Shown piece after piece: positions 1 to 9,112 of a DNA stretch of 64,000 bases. Below the pieces are notes generated by a model, which was not told the origin of the DNA, did not search any database, and saw only the letters and a list, made by a program, of their open reading frames with translations. This stretch comes from Bacteroidota bacterium. Lineage in GTDB: Bacteria > Bacteroidota > Bacteroidia > UBA4408. The first letter of the stretch is position 1, and the number at the start of each line of letters is the position of its first letter. Made by a program: the position numbers and the translations under genes. The stretch spans positions 496,001 to 560,000 of the forward strand of contig CAUJCU010000002.1 in NCBI GenBank assembly GCA_963169745.1, given 5' to 3'.

Positions 1-1
1 T

Positions 2-199
2 TGGAAAAAAGTAGGGAAAAATCATTTTGAAAGTGTTGCGGTGCAAACAGGTGTAGAAACCAGCTCCTATACCCAAATAACAGCAGGTTTAAATAATGGC
101 GACACTGTAGTTATATCGGGAGCTTACTTGATGAACAGTGAGTACACCTTTAAAAAAGGTTTTAGCCCTATGGAAGAATCTGATGCTGCCAAAATGTAA
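2..199 (+). CDS. C-terminal end of an RND efflux periplasmic adaptor (partial)
   Basis: The reading frame is open from the window edge and ends at TAA 197-199, so only the last 65 residues are visible. The segment GLNNGDTVVISGAYLMNSE resembles the C-terminal beta-barrel/membrane-proximal end of CusB/HlyD-type membrane fusion proteins, where a 'GL..GD.VV.SGA.L..SE' pattern is usual. Such proteins link an inner-membrane RND pump to an outer-membrane channel in heavy-metal or drug efflux. The partner pump would lie to the left of the window and is not seen. The family call is by pattern only; substrate cannot be judged. Confidence 0.6.
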   Translation, partial: WKKVGKNHFESVAVQTGVETSSYTQITAGLNNGDTVVISGAYLMNSEYTFKKGFSPMEESDAAKM

Positions 200-303
200 G
201 TGCACAAGAGCATACTGAAGCACTTTAATCAGACCTAAATTTTCATTTAAATAACTGAAAAATAAATACATAAGAAATTAGACCGGGTAAACAAATGATT
301 TTT

Positions 304-334
304 TTTTGCAAATTACTTTTAAAGCCTATATTTG
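304..334 (+). promoter_or_regulatory. Bacteroidota-type promoter of the tRNA-Val gene
   Basis: A -33 element TTTTG (304-308) and a perfect -7 element TATATTTG (327-334) are separated by 18 bases, matching the TTTG/TAnnTTTG consensus of the Bacteroidota primary sigma factor. Transcription would begin around 340, about 14 bases before the mature tRNA. Confidence 0.75.
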
Positions 335-353
335 CAGTCCCAAAAATAACCAA

Positions 354-428
354 GGGAGATTAGCTCAGCTGGTTCAGAGCACCTGCCTTACAAGCAGGGG
401 GTCACTGGTTCGAACCCAGTATCTCCCA
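354..428 (+). tRNA. tRNA-Val (anticodon TAC)
   Basis: A full cloverleaf can be folded: acceptor GGGAGAT (354-360) pairs with ATCTCCC (421-427), the D-loop carries AGCTGGTT, the anticodon stem CCTGC/GCAGG flanks CTTACAA with anticodon TAC, and the T arm is ACTGG-TTCGAAC-CCAGT. Discriminator base A is at 428. The CCA end is not encoded, since the sequence continues CTCAAA. TAC reads GUA/GUG valine codons. It is a single-gene transcription unit with its own promoter and terminator. Confidence 0.95.
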
Positions 429-432
429 CTCA

Positions 433-468
433 AAAGGGCAACAATTATTAAATTGTTGCCCTTTTTTA
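433..468 (+). terminator. Rho-independent terminator after tRNA-Val
   Basis: A perfect 14-base stem (433-446 with 451-464) rich in GGGCAACAATT/AATTGTTGCCC and a 4-base loop is followed by a T-run. It begins five bases after the tRNA discriminator. Confidence 0.9.
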
Positions 469-662
469 TTTGAAATTACACTCCGGCTTGTACTCGCAAA
501 ACCCACCTACAAGGGCGACATTCTATAACTAGAAAAGCCATAAAATGCAAAAAAGTATATTTTAATAAAAATATTGTTTATTATCGTTGCCTGATTAACC
601 AAATTAAATTAATACCCGTAACGTTTTTAAACGCTTACAGAAACATAACATATAAAAACCGT

Positions 663-2894
663 ATGCATAATTTGAAAACAATATCTTTATTTTTTATTCT
701 TTTTACAGGTACTTTTTTATCTCCGGTATTTTCAGCCGAGCCTTTATGGCAAAGGATTTCGGCCGATAAGGTTTCGGGTTTAAAACCTGCTATTTCGGCT
801 CATAAATACAGTTTGTTTGAGCTCCAAACTTCACTTTTACAAAATTTGTTAGCTTCCGAAAATGCTTATTTTGAACTTCAAATACCGATGCCTGACGGCA
901 CTTTGCAACGCTATCGGGCCAGCTTGGCTCCGGTAATGGCACCGGCTTTAGCTCAAAAGTATAAAGCCATTAAAACGTTTAATTTACAATCGTTACATGA
1001 AGCCGGAGTATATGGCAAAGCCGATTTTACTCTACAGGGCTTTCATGCCATGATAAAACGAGGCAGTGAAACTGTTTTTATAGACCCTTATGCACAAGGG
1101 AATACCCAATACTACATGGTTTACAACGTGAGCGACTTTGATTCGCGTGCTAAAAAAGCGGCAGCCGCCTGTAAGGTATTTGAACATCCTGATTATGTTC
1201 CTTCTACCTCAGATAAAAATCGTTCGGCAGCTTGTGTGGGTGAGGAATTGCGTACCTATCGTTTGGCGGTAGCTTGTACCCATGAATATGCTTTGGCGGC
1301 TACAGGTTTATCGGCTCCAACTAAAGCCGAAGTACTGTCGGCCATTGTTACTTCTATTAACCGTGTAAACCAGGTTTATGAAACAGAAGTAGCTATTCAT
1401 TTGGAATTAATTGCCAATGAAGACACTATTATTTTCAATACCGCAGCTTCTGACCCATTTACCGGGAACAACGATGGGGGTATTTTGATTGATGAAAGCC
1501 AAACCGTAATTGATGACCTAGTAGGAAATAATAACTACGATATTGGGCATACATTTAGTACCGGAGGTGGCGGGTTGGCCTATTTTCAAAGTGTATGCGA
1601 CCCTTACTATAAAGCCCGTGGTATTACCGGTGGCTCATACCCTGTAGGCGACCCCTACGATATTGACTATGTATGCCATGAAATAGGGCATCAGTTTGGC
1701 GGGAGTCATACATTCGCTTCTAACACCGGAGGGTGTAATGGTAATGGGAATTCAGGGACACGTGTAGAACCCGGAAGCGGTGTCACTATTATGGCTTATG
1801 CCGGTTTATGTGGGGCCAATGATTTGGCTGTTCACAGTATTCCTTATTTTCATGCCGTTAGTTTTGATGAAATTGTTGATTTTTCACAAAACAACGATGG
1901 TAACAATTGTGCTGTTATTAGTGCAACAGGGAACCATCCTCCAAGTGTTACAGTAAACACTCCTCTTAGTGTTATTCCGCTCGGAACACCATTTGTGCTG
2001 AATGGCACAGCTACTGATCCGGATGGCGACAGCCTAAGCTACCAATGGGAAGAAACCAATGTAGGCGTAATGGGGAATTGGAATAGTGGTGAACTGCCCT
2101 ATTTCAGGTCGTACAGCCCGGTAGCTACCGGAAAACGGTTTTTTCCAAGAGAAGATGTGGTTTTGAGTAATAATTACACCGGAACCATTGGAGAGTATTT
2201 ACCTAATATGGCAAACACTTTAAATTTTAGGCTAACAGCACGTGATAACAAGCCCGGGGGTGGGGGTGTTTGCAGTGCTGAAACCGAAGTAGAAGTTGAC
2301 TTTTCGGGGCCCTTAGAAATTACCTATCCAAGTACTGGCGTTACGTGGTACAGCGGAGGGCAAGAAAATATCCTCTGGAATGTAAACAGCACCAATTTAC
2401 CTCCTGTAAGCTGCCAGCTTCTGAATATCTATCTCTCAACCGATAATGGTGTAACCTACACCCAACTGACTGTAAATACAGCGAATGATAACAATCAGAT
2501 AGTTAGCGTTCCTGTTCAGGGGGTAACACAAACAAATTGTCGAATAAAATTAGAGAGCGTTAATAATATTTTTTACACCGTTAGTAAAAAGTTTACTATT
2601 TCGTCCAATCCGGCAGCCATAAACGAGCGTGTAGTTTCGGGAAATATTCAAATTGGCGGTGCTCCAAATCCATTTAAAGAGCAATTTACTTTAGTATGCA
2701 GCGGATTAGAAGAAAACTCACTTACGCAGTTTATTTTAAGAGACCTTAATGGGAAAATTATACTTGAAAATTCCTACACTTCTACCGCGTTAGAACATCT
2801 TGTAATAGACACACAAGCATGGGCTATGGGTATGTATATATTAGAGCTTAGAAATGCGAAACAGCAAGCTTTTTATAAGATGATAAAACAATAA
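663..2894 (+). CDS. Secreted reprolysin-like (M12B) zinc metallopeptidase with T9SS type A sorting domain
   Basis: A 743-residue exported protease. It has a signal peptide (residues 1-25, hydrophobic FFILFTGTFL, cut after FSA), a long N-terminal propeptide-like region, and a zinc site H339-E340-x-x-H343-x-x-G346-x-x-H349 followed by a Met-turn candidate in TIMAYAGLCG. This is the HExxHxxGxxH signature of metzincins. After the catalytic domain come an Ig-like/PKD-type region (about 430-480, DPDGDSLSYQWEE), a second beta-sandwich (about 560-650), and a C-terminal region starting GAPNPFKEQF and ending KMIKQ, which fits a T9SS type A sorting domain. Likely role: surface or extracellular proteolysis. 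Convergent with the following gene. Substrate unknown. Confidence 0.85.
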   Translation: MHNLKTISLFFILFTGTFLSPVFSAEPLWQRISADKVSGLKPAISAHKYSLFELQTSLLQNLLASENAYFELQIPMPDGTLQRYRASLAPVMAPALAQKYKAIKTFNLQSLHEAGVYGKADFTLQGFHAMIKRGSETVFIDPYAQGNTQYYMVYNVSDFDSRAKKAAAACKVFEHPDYVPSTSDKNRSAACVGEELRTYRLAVACTHEYALAATGLSAPTKAEVLSAIVTSINRVNQVYETEVAIHLELIANEDTIIFNTAASDPFTGNNDGGILIDESQTVIDDLVGNNNYDIGHTFSTGGGGLAYFQSVCDPYYKARGITGGSYPVGDPYDIDYVCHEIGHQFGGSHTFASNTGGCNGNGNSGTRVEPGSGVTIMAYAGLCGANDLAVHSIPYFHAVSFDEIVDFSQNNDGNNCAVISATGNHPPSVTVNTPLSVIPLGTPFVLNGTATDPDGDSLSYQWEETNVGVMGNWNSGELPYFRSYSPVATGKRFFPREDVVLSNNYTGTIGEYLPNMANTLNFRLTARDNKPGGGGVCSAETEVEVDFSGPLEITYPSTGVTWYSGGQENILWNVNSTNLPPVSCQLLNIYLSTDNGVTYTQLTVNTANDNNQIVSVPVQGVTQTNCRIKLESVNNIFYTVSKKFTISSNPAAINERVVSGNIQIGGAPNPFKEQFTLVCSGLEENSLTQFILRDLNGKIILENSYTSTALEHLVIDTQAWAMGMYILELRNAKQQAFYKMIKQ

Positions 2895-2917
2895 TTGCAA
2901 AAGGAAAGTGCAATTTA

Positions 2918-3667
2918 TTAATCTATTTTTATCAATTTGCCCGAGCCTTCTCTAATTTGGCTCACCTGAGCCGGGTTTCCCTTGTAGTAGATGCTTCCTG
3001 AATACTGGATATGTGCATCGAGTTCATTTTCTACCCACAAGTATTGATTGCCCGTACTTATATTCCGGGCAAAAGCACGCTTACAATTAAAGTTTTGAAG
3101 GCGCAAAACACCACTGTTTTGGGTATAGGTATATAATTGCCGGCAGGAGCCCGTCAGCATTAAATCGGCCACACCGGTGTGAATGTTCGCAAAAACCGTA
3201 TCGGCCTGTAACTGAAGCTTAACCGTATCGGTACCATCCCAACTATTAAACGTAAAAACAGAACTTTGCAGGGTATTTAACGAACTTACCGGCCCCGATG
3301 CTTTGTATAGCAACTCATGAAGCGCAGTGAGATGTACAAAAACTTTAATCTTTTTTTTATAACTACGGGTAAAATTGCATGTATTCTTGTTTTTCAGAAA
3401 CAAGGTCTTGTTTTCGACCCTTGTTTCGATTGCCGGGAGCAAATTTTCGCCCCCTTCTAAAAGAATATAATTGAGGGTGTCTTGAATTAAAAAGACCTGC
3501 ATGTTGTTATGCACCTCCAGGATATTAAAATCAGGCAAATCTCTTTTTTGTGTACTTATTTTTCCTGTTCTTTTAAAACAATCAAAGCCTTCTGATTTTC
3601 GGCATCCGTAAAAAACAAAAAGGCCCAAAAAGCTTCCTATACAAATACATTTTAAGCCCATTTTCAT
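2918..3667 (-). CDS. GIN-domain (DUF2807) putative lipoprotein
   Basis: A 249-residue protein of the 'head GIN domain' (DUF2807, putative autotransporter-adhesin-like) family, recognised from the opening KRDLPDFNILEVHNNMQVFL and the following beta-helix-like repeats of short strands. The N-terminus is hydrophobic and ends FYGC (Cys22), an imperfect lipobox, so it is probably an exported lipoprotein. Members are common in Bacteroidota; their function is not established. It lies tail-to-tail with the metallopeptidase gene (23 bases between stops), so the two are not co-transcribed. Confidence 0.75.
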   Translation of the reverse strand: MKMGLKCICIGSFLGLFVFYGCRKSEGFDCFKRTGKISTQKRDLPDFNILEVHNNMQVFLIQDTLNYILLEGGENLLPAIETRVENKTLFLKNKNTCNFTRSYKKKIKVFVHLTALHELLYKASGPVSSLNTLQSSVFTFNSWDGTDTVKLQLQADTVFANIHTGVADLMLTGSCRQLYTYTQNSGVLRLQNFNCKRAFARNISTGNQYLWVENELDAHIQYSGSIYYKGNPAQVSQIREGSGKLIKID

Positions 3668-3985
3668 TCTCTGGTAAAATTCCCCTGGTTTTTGGTTTAT
3701 ACTTTCATAAAACTACGAGCCTGATGTACCCGTGCGATTTACAATAACTCATAAAACAAAAATAAGACAAAAAGCGTAATCATATCGCGAAAATTACATT
3801 TTCTGGATTCGTTTCCAAATGCGATTAAAACAAATCATACCATAAAAAGTTTATTTACTGATTGATGTTTCAAGGTTTAAGCCCCTTATTCCTTTTTAGG
3901 TTAAACCTTACGTTTAAAATCGAACCAGTATGCAGCCATTAGCACACTTTACTTTTGATAATAAAAGCTAAAGTTATGGTGTCAA
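3668..3985. other. Intergenic region left of the miaB promoter
   Basis: AT-rich spacer between the GIN-domain gene (leftward) and miaB (rightward). I find no coding frame of convincing composition and no stable hairpin with a T-run. A leftward -7-like box (CAAAAATA on the + strand, 3757-3764) lies about 90 bases upstream of the GIN-domain gene but has no matching -33 box, so it is unproven. Confidence 0.5.
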
Positions 3986-4017
3986 TTTGTCATACAATCA
4001 TAAAATATGTACCTTTG
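3986..4017 (+). promoter_or_regulatory. Promoter of the miaB-secG operon
   Basis: TTTG (3986-3989), a 20-base spacer and a perfect TACCTTTG (4010-4017) match the Bacteroidota -33/-7 consensus. The predicted start near 4023 gives an untranslated leader of about 100 bases, longer than for other promoters in this window. I see no riboswitch or attenuator fold in that leader. Confidence 0.75.
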
Positions 4018-4124
4018 CTTGTTGGAATGCAAACTAAACTGCCGGGTTGTTTCTTTAATTCAAGTAAGTTGAGTAAGACAAGCACCATGGCTTTTGAAAA
4101 CTATTTTTATTGAGATAACAGCAA

Positions 4125-5552
4125 ATGATTGGAAAAGACATTGATGAAAGCAGGCAAGGTGAAGTGCTTGATATGCCAGCCGAAGTTCAGGGAGAAGGGA
4201 AAAAACTATATTTAGAGAGTTATGGCTGTGCTATGAATTTTTCGGACAGTGAAATTGTAGCGGCCATTTTAAAAGAAAAAGGCTATACAACAACTACCGC
4301 CATGGCCGATGCCGATGTGATATTTGTAAACACCTGTGCAGTTCGAGATAATGCCGAACAGCGTGTGCGACAGCGCTTAAATGATTACCGTAAAATAAAG
4401 CGAACAAAGCCCGGATTAATTATTGGGGTATTGGGCTGTATGGCTGAGCGCATAAAATCAAAAATTTTAGAAGAAGAAAAGCTGGTAGATATTGTGGTGG
4501 GTCCTGATGCCTATCGTGATTTACCCAACCTTTTAGAAAGTGCCAAGGACGGGCGTAAAGCAGTTAATGTAATTTTGTCGAAAGAAGAAACCTATGCCGA
4601 TATTTCACCGGTACGCTTACAATCGAACGGAATTACTGCGTTTATTAGTATTACACGAGGTTGCGACAATATGTGTACTTTTTGTGTAGTGCCTTTTACA
4701 CGAGGCCGTGAGCGAAGCCGCAACCCTGAGACTATTGTAAAAGAAGCGACCGAGCTTTTTGAACAAGGGTACCGAGAAGTTACCCTGCTGGGGCAAAACG
4801 TAGATTCCTACTTATGGACCGGAGGCGGATTAAAAAAAGACAATCTTAGTAAGGAAGAGTTAGCACAGGCAACAAGCTTTGCCCAACTTTTAGAGCAGGT
4901 TGCTCTTATTCACCCTGATTTACGTGTGCGCTTCAGCACCTCACATCCCAAAGATATGAATGATGATGTACTGCATACCATGGCCCGCCATGAAAATATT
5001 TGCAATTATATTCATTTGCCCGTGCAGTCGGGGAGTACCCGTTTGCTTGAGATGATGAACCGTGGGTACACCCGGGAGTGGTATTTAGAGCGAATTGAAG
5101 CTATCAAAAACATTATACCGGACTGCTCCATCTCTACCGATACGATATCGGGCTTTTGTTCCGAAACAGAAGACGACCACCAAGACACTTTGCGCTTAAT
5201 GGAAGATGTAAAGTATCATTTTGCCTATATGTTTTCATACAGCGAAAGGCCCAAAACTATGGCCGAGCGTCAATTTGATGATGATGTTGCAGAGGAGGTT
5301 AAAAAGCGCAGATTGAAGGAAATTGTGGACTTGCAACTCCTACATTCAGCAATACGTACACGTGAAGGTTTAGGCAAGGTACACCGAGTACTTATAGAGG
5401 GGGTTTCAAAAAAGTCAAAAGAACAATTTTTTGGCCGAAACTCTCAAAATACGACTGTGGTATTTCCTAAGGGAAATTTGAAGCCGGGCGATTATGTTAA
5501 TGTTCTGGCCACCTCCTGTACATCAGCCACATTAATTGGAAAAGTGGTATAA
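4125..5552 (+). CDS. miaB: tRNA-2-methylthio-N6-dimethylallyladenosine synthase MiaB
   Basis: Radical-SAM methylthiotransferase that adds the methylthio group to i6A37 of tRNAs reading UNN codons, in the cytoplasm. The 475-residue protein shows all three domains: an N-terminal UPF0004 domain with cluster cysteines C35 (SYGC), C71 (NTCAVRDNA) and C105 (GCMAERI); a radical-SAM core with C180-x3-C184-x2-C187 ([10 protein letters not shown] followed by FTRGRERSR); and a C-terminal TRAM-like domain (GFxRN-type stretch [13 protein letters not shown]). The presence of three N-terminal cysteines and the [12 protein letters not shown] segment fit MiaB rather than RimO. It is the first gene of a tight operon with a sigma-54 activator 15 bases downstream. 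Confidence 0.93.
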   Translation: MIGKDIDESRQGEVLDMPAEVQGEGKKLYLESYGCAMNFSDSEIVAAILKEKGYTTTTAMADADVIFVNTCAVRDNAEQRVRQRLNDYRKIKRTKPGLIIGVLGCMAERIKSKILEEEKLVDIVVGPDAYRDLPNLLESAKDGRKAVNVILSKEETYADISPVRLQSNGITAFISITRGCDNMCTFCVVPFTRGRERSRNPETIVKEATELFEQGYREVTLLGQNVDSYLWTGGGLKKDNLSKEELAQATSFAQLLEQVALIHPDLRVRFSTSHPKDMNDDVLHTMARHENICNYIHLPVQSGSTRLLEMMNRGYTREWYLERIEAIKNIIPDCSISTDTISGFCSETEDDHQDTLRLMEDVKYHFAYMFSYSERPKTMAERQFDDDVAEEVKKRRLKEIVDLQLLHSAIRTREGLGKVHRVLIEGVSKKSKEQFFGRNSQNTTVVFPKGNLKPGDYVNVLATSCTSATLIGKVV

Positions 5553-5567
5553 CCCAACAAAAAAGTA

Positions 5568-6809
5568 ATGACAATTCAAGAAATAAAAAACAGATTTGGG
5601 ATCATAGGCAGTGCGCCTAATCTGGATCGTGCCATAGATATAGCGGCACAGGTAGCTTCAACCGATTTAAGTGTGTTAATTAGTGGTGAAAGTGGTTCGG
5701 GGAAAGAAGTCTTTCCGCAGATAATTCATACCTTAGGAGCACGCAAACACGGCTCTTATATTGCTGTAAACTGTGGTGCCATACCTGAAGGAACTATAGA
5801 TTCTGAATTGTTTGGGCACGAAAAAGGCTCATTTACCGGAGCTCATGAGGCTCGCAAGGGTTATTTTGAAGTAGCCAACGGAGGAACTATTTTTTTAGAT
5901 GAGGTGGCCGAAATGCCCATGGCTACCCAATCGCGCTTGCTTCGTGTGCTGGAAAGCGGAGAGTTTATCAAGGTGGGTTCTTCAAAAGTGTTGAAAACAG
6001 ATGTTCGGGTTGTAGCAGCCACAAACGTAAACATACCACAGGCTATTGAAAAAGGGAAATTTCGCGAAGATTTATACTATCGTTTAAATACTGTTCCCAT
6101 AGTTGTTCCGCCCCTACGGGAACGTAAACAAGACATTTTTTTGCTGATGCGAAAATTTGCAGCCGATTTTGCTGCCAAGTATCGTATGCCCATAATAAAG
6201 CTTGATACGGAGGCCGAGCATATTTTGGTAAATTATTACTGGCAGGGCAATGTAAGGCAGTTAAAGAATATTACAGAACAAATTTCGGTCATTGAGCGCA
6301 ATCGAGAAATAGATGCCGAAACACTACTCAAGTACCTGCCTGCTGTTGCCGGCAGTCAAGGAAGTTTTCCGGTGGTTTTGAAAGGCGAAAGTACAGGAAA
6401 TGATTTTTCGGAACGTGACCTGCTTTACAAGGTATTGTTTGACATGAAGCGTGATTTGGCAGAACTAAAAAAATTGGTTGTAAATATTATGCAACATGGA
6501 GATGCACTCCCTTCTAACTTTTCAGGCGAAAGCAATCAATACCTGAAGCAAATTTACCAGGAGGTTAATCAATTAGATAACGAAACAGCTTTGATACATC
6601 CGGCAGCTAAGCCTACAATGCAAACCCCCATACCTCAAGCTATTGATTTACCTGTTGAAGAATCATTATCGTTGGAAGAACGAGAAGTAGAACTCATTAA
6701 AAAAGCGTTAGAGAAAAATAAAGGGAAGCGAAAAAGTGCAGCTAAAGAGTTGGGTATTTCTGAACGAACTTTGTACCGTAAAATTAACGAATACCATATA
6801 AAGAAGTAA
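5568..6809 (+). CDS. Sigma-54-dependent transcriptional activator without receiver domain
   Basis: A 413-residue bacterial enhancer-binding protein that starts directly with the AAA+ domain: Walker A GESGSGKE (40-47), sigma-54 contact loop GSFTGA (87-92, with Ser where GAFTGA is the commonest form), Walker B FLDE (109-112) and a sensor-type segment RLNTVPIVVPPLRER. The Fis-type HTH occupies the last 35 residues (KSAAKELGISERTLYRKI). There is no receiver, GAF or PAS domain, so activity must be set by expression, an unknown ligand or a partner. A linker of about 110 residues (255-365) of unknown function separates AAA+ and HTH. It sits between miaB and lptE with gaps of 15 bases and 1 base. Confidence 0.9.
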   Translation: MTIQEIKNRFGIIGSAPNLDRAIDIAAQVASTDLSVLISGESGSGKEVFPQIIHTLGARKHGSYIAVNCGAIPEGTIDSELFGHEKGSFTGAHEARKGYFEVANGGTIFLDEVAEMPMATQSRLLRVLESGEFIKVGSSKVLKTDVRVVAATNVNIPQAIEKGKFREDLYYRLNTVPIVVPPLRERKQDIFLLMRKFAADFAAKYRMPIIKLDTEAEHILVNYYWQGNVRQLKNITEQISVIERNREIDAETLLKYLPAVAGSQGSFPVVLKGESTGNDFSERDLLYKVLFDMKRDLAELKKLVVNIMQHGDALPSNFSGESNQYLKQIYQEVNQLDNETALIHPAAKPTMQTPIPQAIDLPVEESLSLEEREVELIKKALEKNKGKRKSAAKELGISERTLYRKINEYHIKK

Positions 6810-6810
6810 A

Positions 6811-7344
6811 TTGAGAAAGATAAAATACCTTATATTATTTTTTTATCTGAGCCTCAGTATGGCATTCCTGTCGGGATGTAAGGTAAGTTACTCGTTTACC
6901 GGTGCTTCTATAGCTCCTGATGTAAAAACCGTATCTATACCCTATTTTTCGAGCTATGCTCCATTAGCTAAACCCACATACAGTCAGTCTTTCACAGAAG
7001 CACTAAAAGATATTTTTGCATCGCAAACCAATTTATCATTTGTTCCGAAAGGAGGCGATTTAGAGTTTGAAGGGGCTGTAACCTCCTACAATGCAGCTCC
7101 TGTAGCTATTCAGGGAACCACAGCAAACGGATTAAATCAGGCTGCTCAAAATCGTCTTTCAATTACGGTAAACGTTAAGTTTGTGAACAATAAAGACGAG
7201 AAACAGAATTTTGAAACGACTTTTACCCGGTTTGCAGATTTCCCCACTACTAAAACCCTGGCTTCGGAAGAAGAACGGCTAATAAAGGAAATTAATGCCC
7301 AATTGGTTCAGGATATTTTTAATAAAGCGGTAATTAACTGGTAG
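6811..7344 (+). CDS. lptE: LptE-family lipopolysaccharide assembly lipoprotein
   Basis: A 177-residue outer-membrane lipoprotein of the Bacteroidota LptE family, the partner that plugs the LptD barrel during LPS delivery to the cell surface. It has a hydrophobic signal segment followed by the lipobox LSGC and the family-typical start KVSYSFTGASI..DVKTVSIPYF, then the conserved SFTEALKDIF.SQT segment. The start is TTG at 6811, one base after the preceding stop; the only nearby ATG would remove most of the signal peptide, so TTG is preferred. Tight coupling with the sigma-54 activator makes translational coupling likely. Confidence 0.85.
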   Translation: MRKIKYLILFFYLSLSMAFLSGCKVSYSFTGASIAPDVKTVSIPYFSSYAPLAKPTYSQSFTEALKDIFASQTNLSFVPKGGDLEFEGAVTSYNAAPVAIQGTTANGLNQAAQNRLSITVNVKFVNNKDEKQNFETTFTRFADFPTTKTLASEEERLIKEINAQLVQDIFNKAVINW

Positions 7345-7345
7345 C

Positions 7346-8551
7346 ATGAACAGAGAGCGTTTTATCAGCATTATTCACAATCCTGAGCTGCTTAAAGCAG
7401 AAGATGCTCCCTTGCTGGAATCGGTTTTGCAGGAGTATCCCTACTTTCAGGCTGCCCACTTATTAGCAGCACGATGCTCTAAAATTAGCGACAGCATACA
7501 GTTGCAAAACCAAGTTAAACGTGCTGCTGCTCATGTTGTAAACCGTAAGGTGCTCTATTATTTGTTAGAGACCCCTTTGAAGCCGCAGAGTACCGCTGTA
7601 AATGAAACGAAAGAAACGGCTGTAAACAGTGCAAAAAATGAAGCAACCGCCTCAGTCAGCGAAATAAAAGAAGTATTTTCATCACCTCCCCTTGTAGATG
7701 TAACTGTGGGGCAGAAAGAGCCGGAACAAACAGCAAAACAAGAGGATGTACTCCCTGCTTTAGTGGAACGTGTTGAAAGCTTAACAATGCCACTATCTGC
7801 TTCAGTGACGAAAGAAAATGGAATAGAGGGCACAGAAAAATATGCCTCTTTTGAACGTTCAAAAGAGGTTGATTCTTTACCCGTTTTAGAATCTATTACA
7901 AATGCAGAACAGGAGCATACCAGCCCGAGTAAAGAGCAGCCAGTTCAATCTGACAACATAGCCGATAAAGCGCAAACGGAAGCAGAGAAAGCAAATTTAA
8001 AGGTGCCGTTAGAAATTCCTATGGAACAAGAAATTAAGGAAGCAACAGCGAGCTTAAAATACAGTCAGGAATTTGAAGAACAATTTGCTCCTGTTCCAGA
8101 TGCCCAAGCTCTTCCGGCACCCCAAAATAGTGAAGTAAAAAGTGACGAAAAATCTGAACACACCTCAGCACATCCTGTGGGATTTGTGGCCTGGTTAAAA
8201 GCCTTAAATACAAGTGAAAGCAAGATAACAGAATATTTATCCAAGGAGGCAACGACAGAAAAAAGCATTTCAAAAAAAATGGTAGAAAATTTTGCCAATC
8301 AGCATCTTAGCCTAAAAAAGCCTGAAAAGCAAGAATTTTACAAACCTTTAAATATGGCCAAACAAAGCGTTACCGATAACGATTTTTTTGTAACCGAAAC
8401 ATTAGCTAAAATATATATTAAACAGGGCAATTTAACCAAAGCCATTAAGGTATATCAAAATTTAAGTTTGAGTATTCCCGAAAAAAGTTCTATATTCGCA
8501 GCCCAAATAAAAATTTTAAAAGAACAACTTCAAAATAAAACAGGAAAATGA
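7346..8551 (+). CDS. Conserved hypothetical protein with C-terminal TPR-like motif
   Basis: A 401-residue protein of unknown function. The N-terminal 75 residues are helical and conserved-looking (LLESVLQEYPYFQAAHLLAAR), the middle (about 80-270) is acidic, glutamine/glutamate-rich and probably disordered, and the C-terminus has one TPR-like helix pair (TETLAKIYIKQGNLTKAIKVYQNL). No signal peptide is seen, so it is probably cytoplasmic. It starts one base after lptE and its stop overlaps the secG start (ATGA at 8548-8551). To my knowledge similar TPR-type proteins are found between lptE and secG in other Bacteroidota; a link to envelope assembly is inference. Confidence 0.7.
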   Translation: MNRERFISIIHNPELLKAEDAPLLESVLQEYPYFQAAHLLAARCSKISDSIQLQNQVKRAAAHVVNRKVLYYLLETPLKPQSTAVNETKETAVNSAKNEATASVSEIKEVFSSPPLVDVTVGQKEPEQTAKQEDVLPALVERVESLTMPLSASVTKENGIEGTEKYASFERSKEVDSLPVLESITNAEQEHTSPSKEQPVQSDNIADKAQTEAEKANLKVPLEIPMEQEIKEATASLKYSQEFEEQFAPVPDAQALPAPQNSEVKSDEKSEHTSAHPVGFVAWLKALNTSESKITEYLSKEATTEKSISKKMVENFANQHLSLKKPEKQEFYKPLNMAKQSVTDNDFFVTETLAKIYIKQGNLTKAIKVYQNLSLSIPEKSSIFAAQIKILKEQLQNKTGK

Positions 8552-8916
8552 GTGGATTATTGACAGTATTGGTTATGTTGGTAGCAGTACTACTAATTTT
8601 GGTCGTATTAATACAGGACAGCAAAGGCGGTGGATTAGCCTCTAACTTTTCGGCTTCCAATCAAGTAATGGGGGTACAAAAAACTACGGAATTAATTGAG
8701 AAAATTACCTGGGGGCTTATTGTGGCTCTTTTTACTTTATCAATTACACTTTCATTTGTAGTAAAATCGGGAAGTGGTACCGGTAAAGCAAAAGATACCG
8801 AGCTTCGTGAGCGTATTAACAATATAGCCACTCCGGCTCCGGTTAAAAATGCTCCGGTAGCTCCTATTGAAGGTCAACCGGCTGAAGGCTCAGCAAATCC
8901 TACAGAAGCTAAGTAA
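8548..8916 (+). CDS. secG: Preprotein translocase subunit SecG
   Basis: A 122-residue SecG, the accessory membrane subunit of the SecYEG channel. It has two membrane helices (residues 3-22 VLVMLVAVLLILVVLIQ and about 52-72), joined by the hallmark loop DSKGGGLASNFSASNQVMG. The Pro/Ala-rich C-terminal tail (about 85-122) is longer than in Proteobacterial SecG and is typical of Bacteroidota. It overlaps the previous gene by 4 bases and ends the operon, being followed by a strong terminator. Confidence 0.92.
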   Translation: MSGLLTVLVMLVAVLLILVVLIQDSKGGGLASNFSASNQVMGVQKTTELIEKITWGLIVALFTLSITLSFVVKSGSGTGKAKDTELRERINNIATPAPVKNAPVAPIEGQPAEGSANPTEAK

Positions 8917-8929
8917 ATTAAATCTTCGT

Positions 8930-8975
8930 TCAAAAAAGAGGCTATCTCCAAAATGTGGATAGCCTCTTTTTTTAT
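8930..8975 (+). terminator. Rho-independent terminator of the miaB-secG operon
   Basis: The stem GAGGCTATC/GATAGCCTC, extended by A-run/T-run pairing with one internal mismatch near the loop, is followed by TTTTTTTATA. It starts 15 bases after the secG stop. The A-run on the left would let it act on the opposite strand too. Confidence 0.88.
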
Positions 8976-9112
8976 ATTCTGTTTGATATTTTACTCCCTT
9001 TTTCATTATATACCGCTCCATTTACGCATTAAAAAACAGGTATAAAAGCATACGAATACCGCCTCAAATCTATACTTTGAATACCTTTGTTTTTAGCAGA
9101 GGGGCTCTTGGG

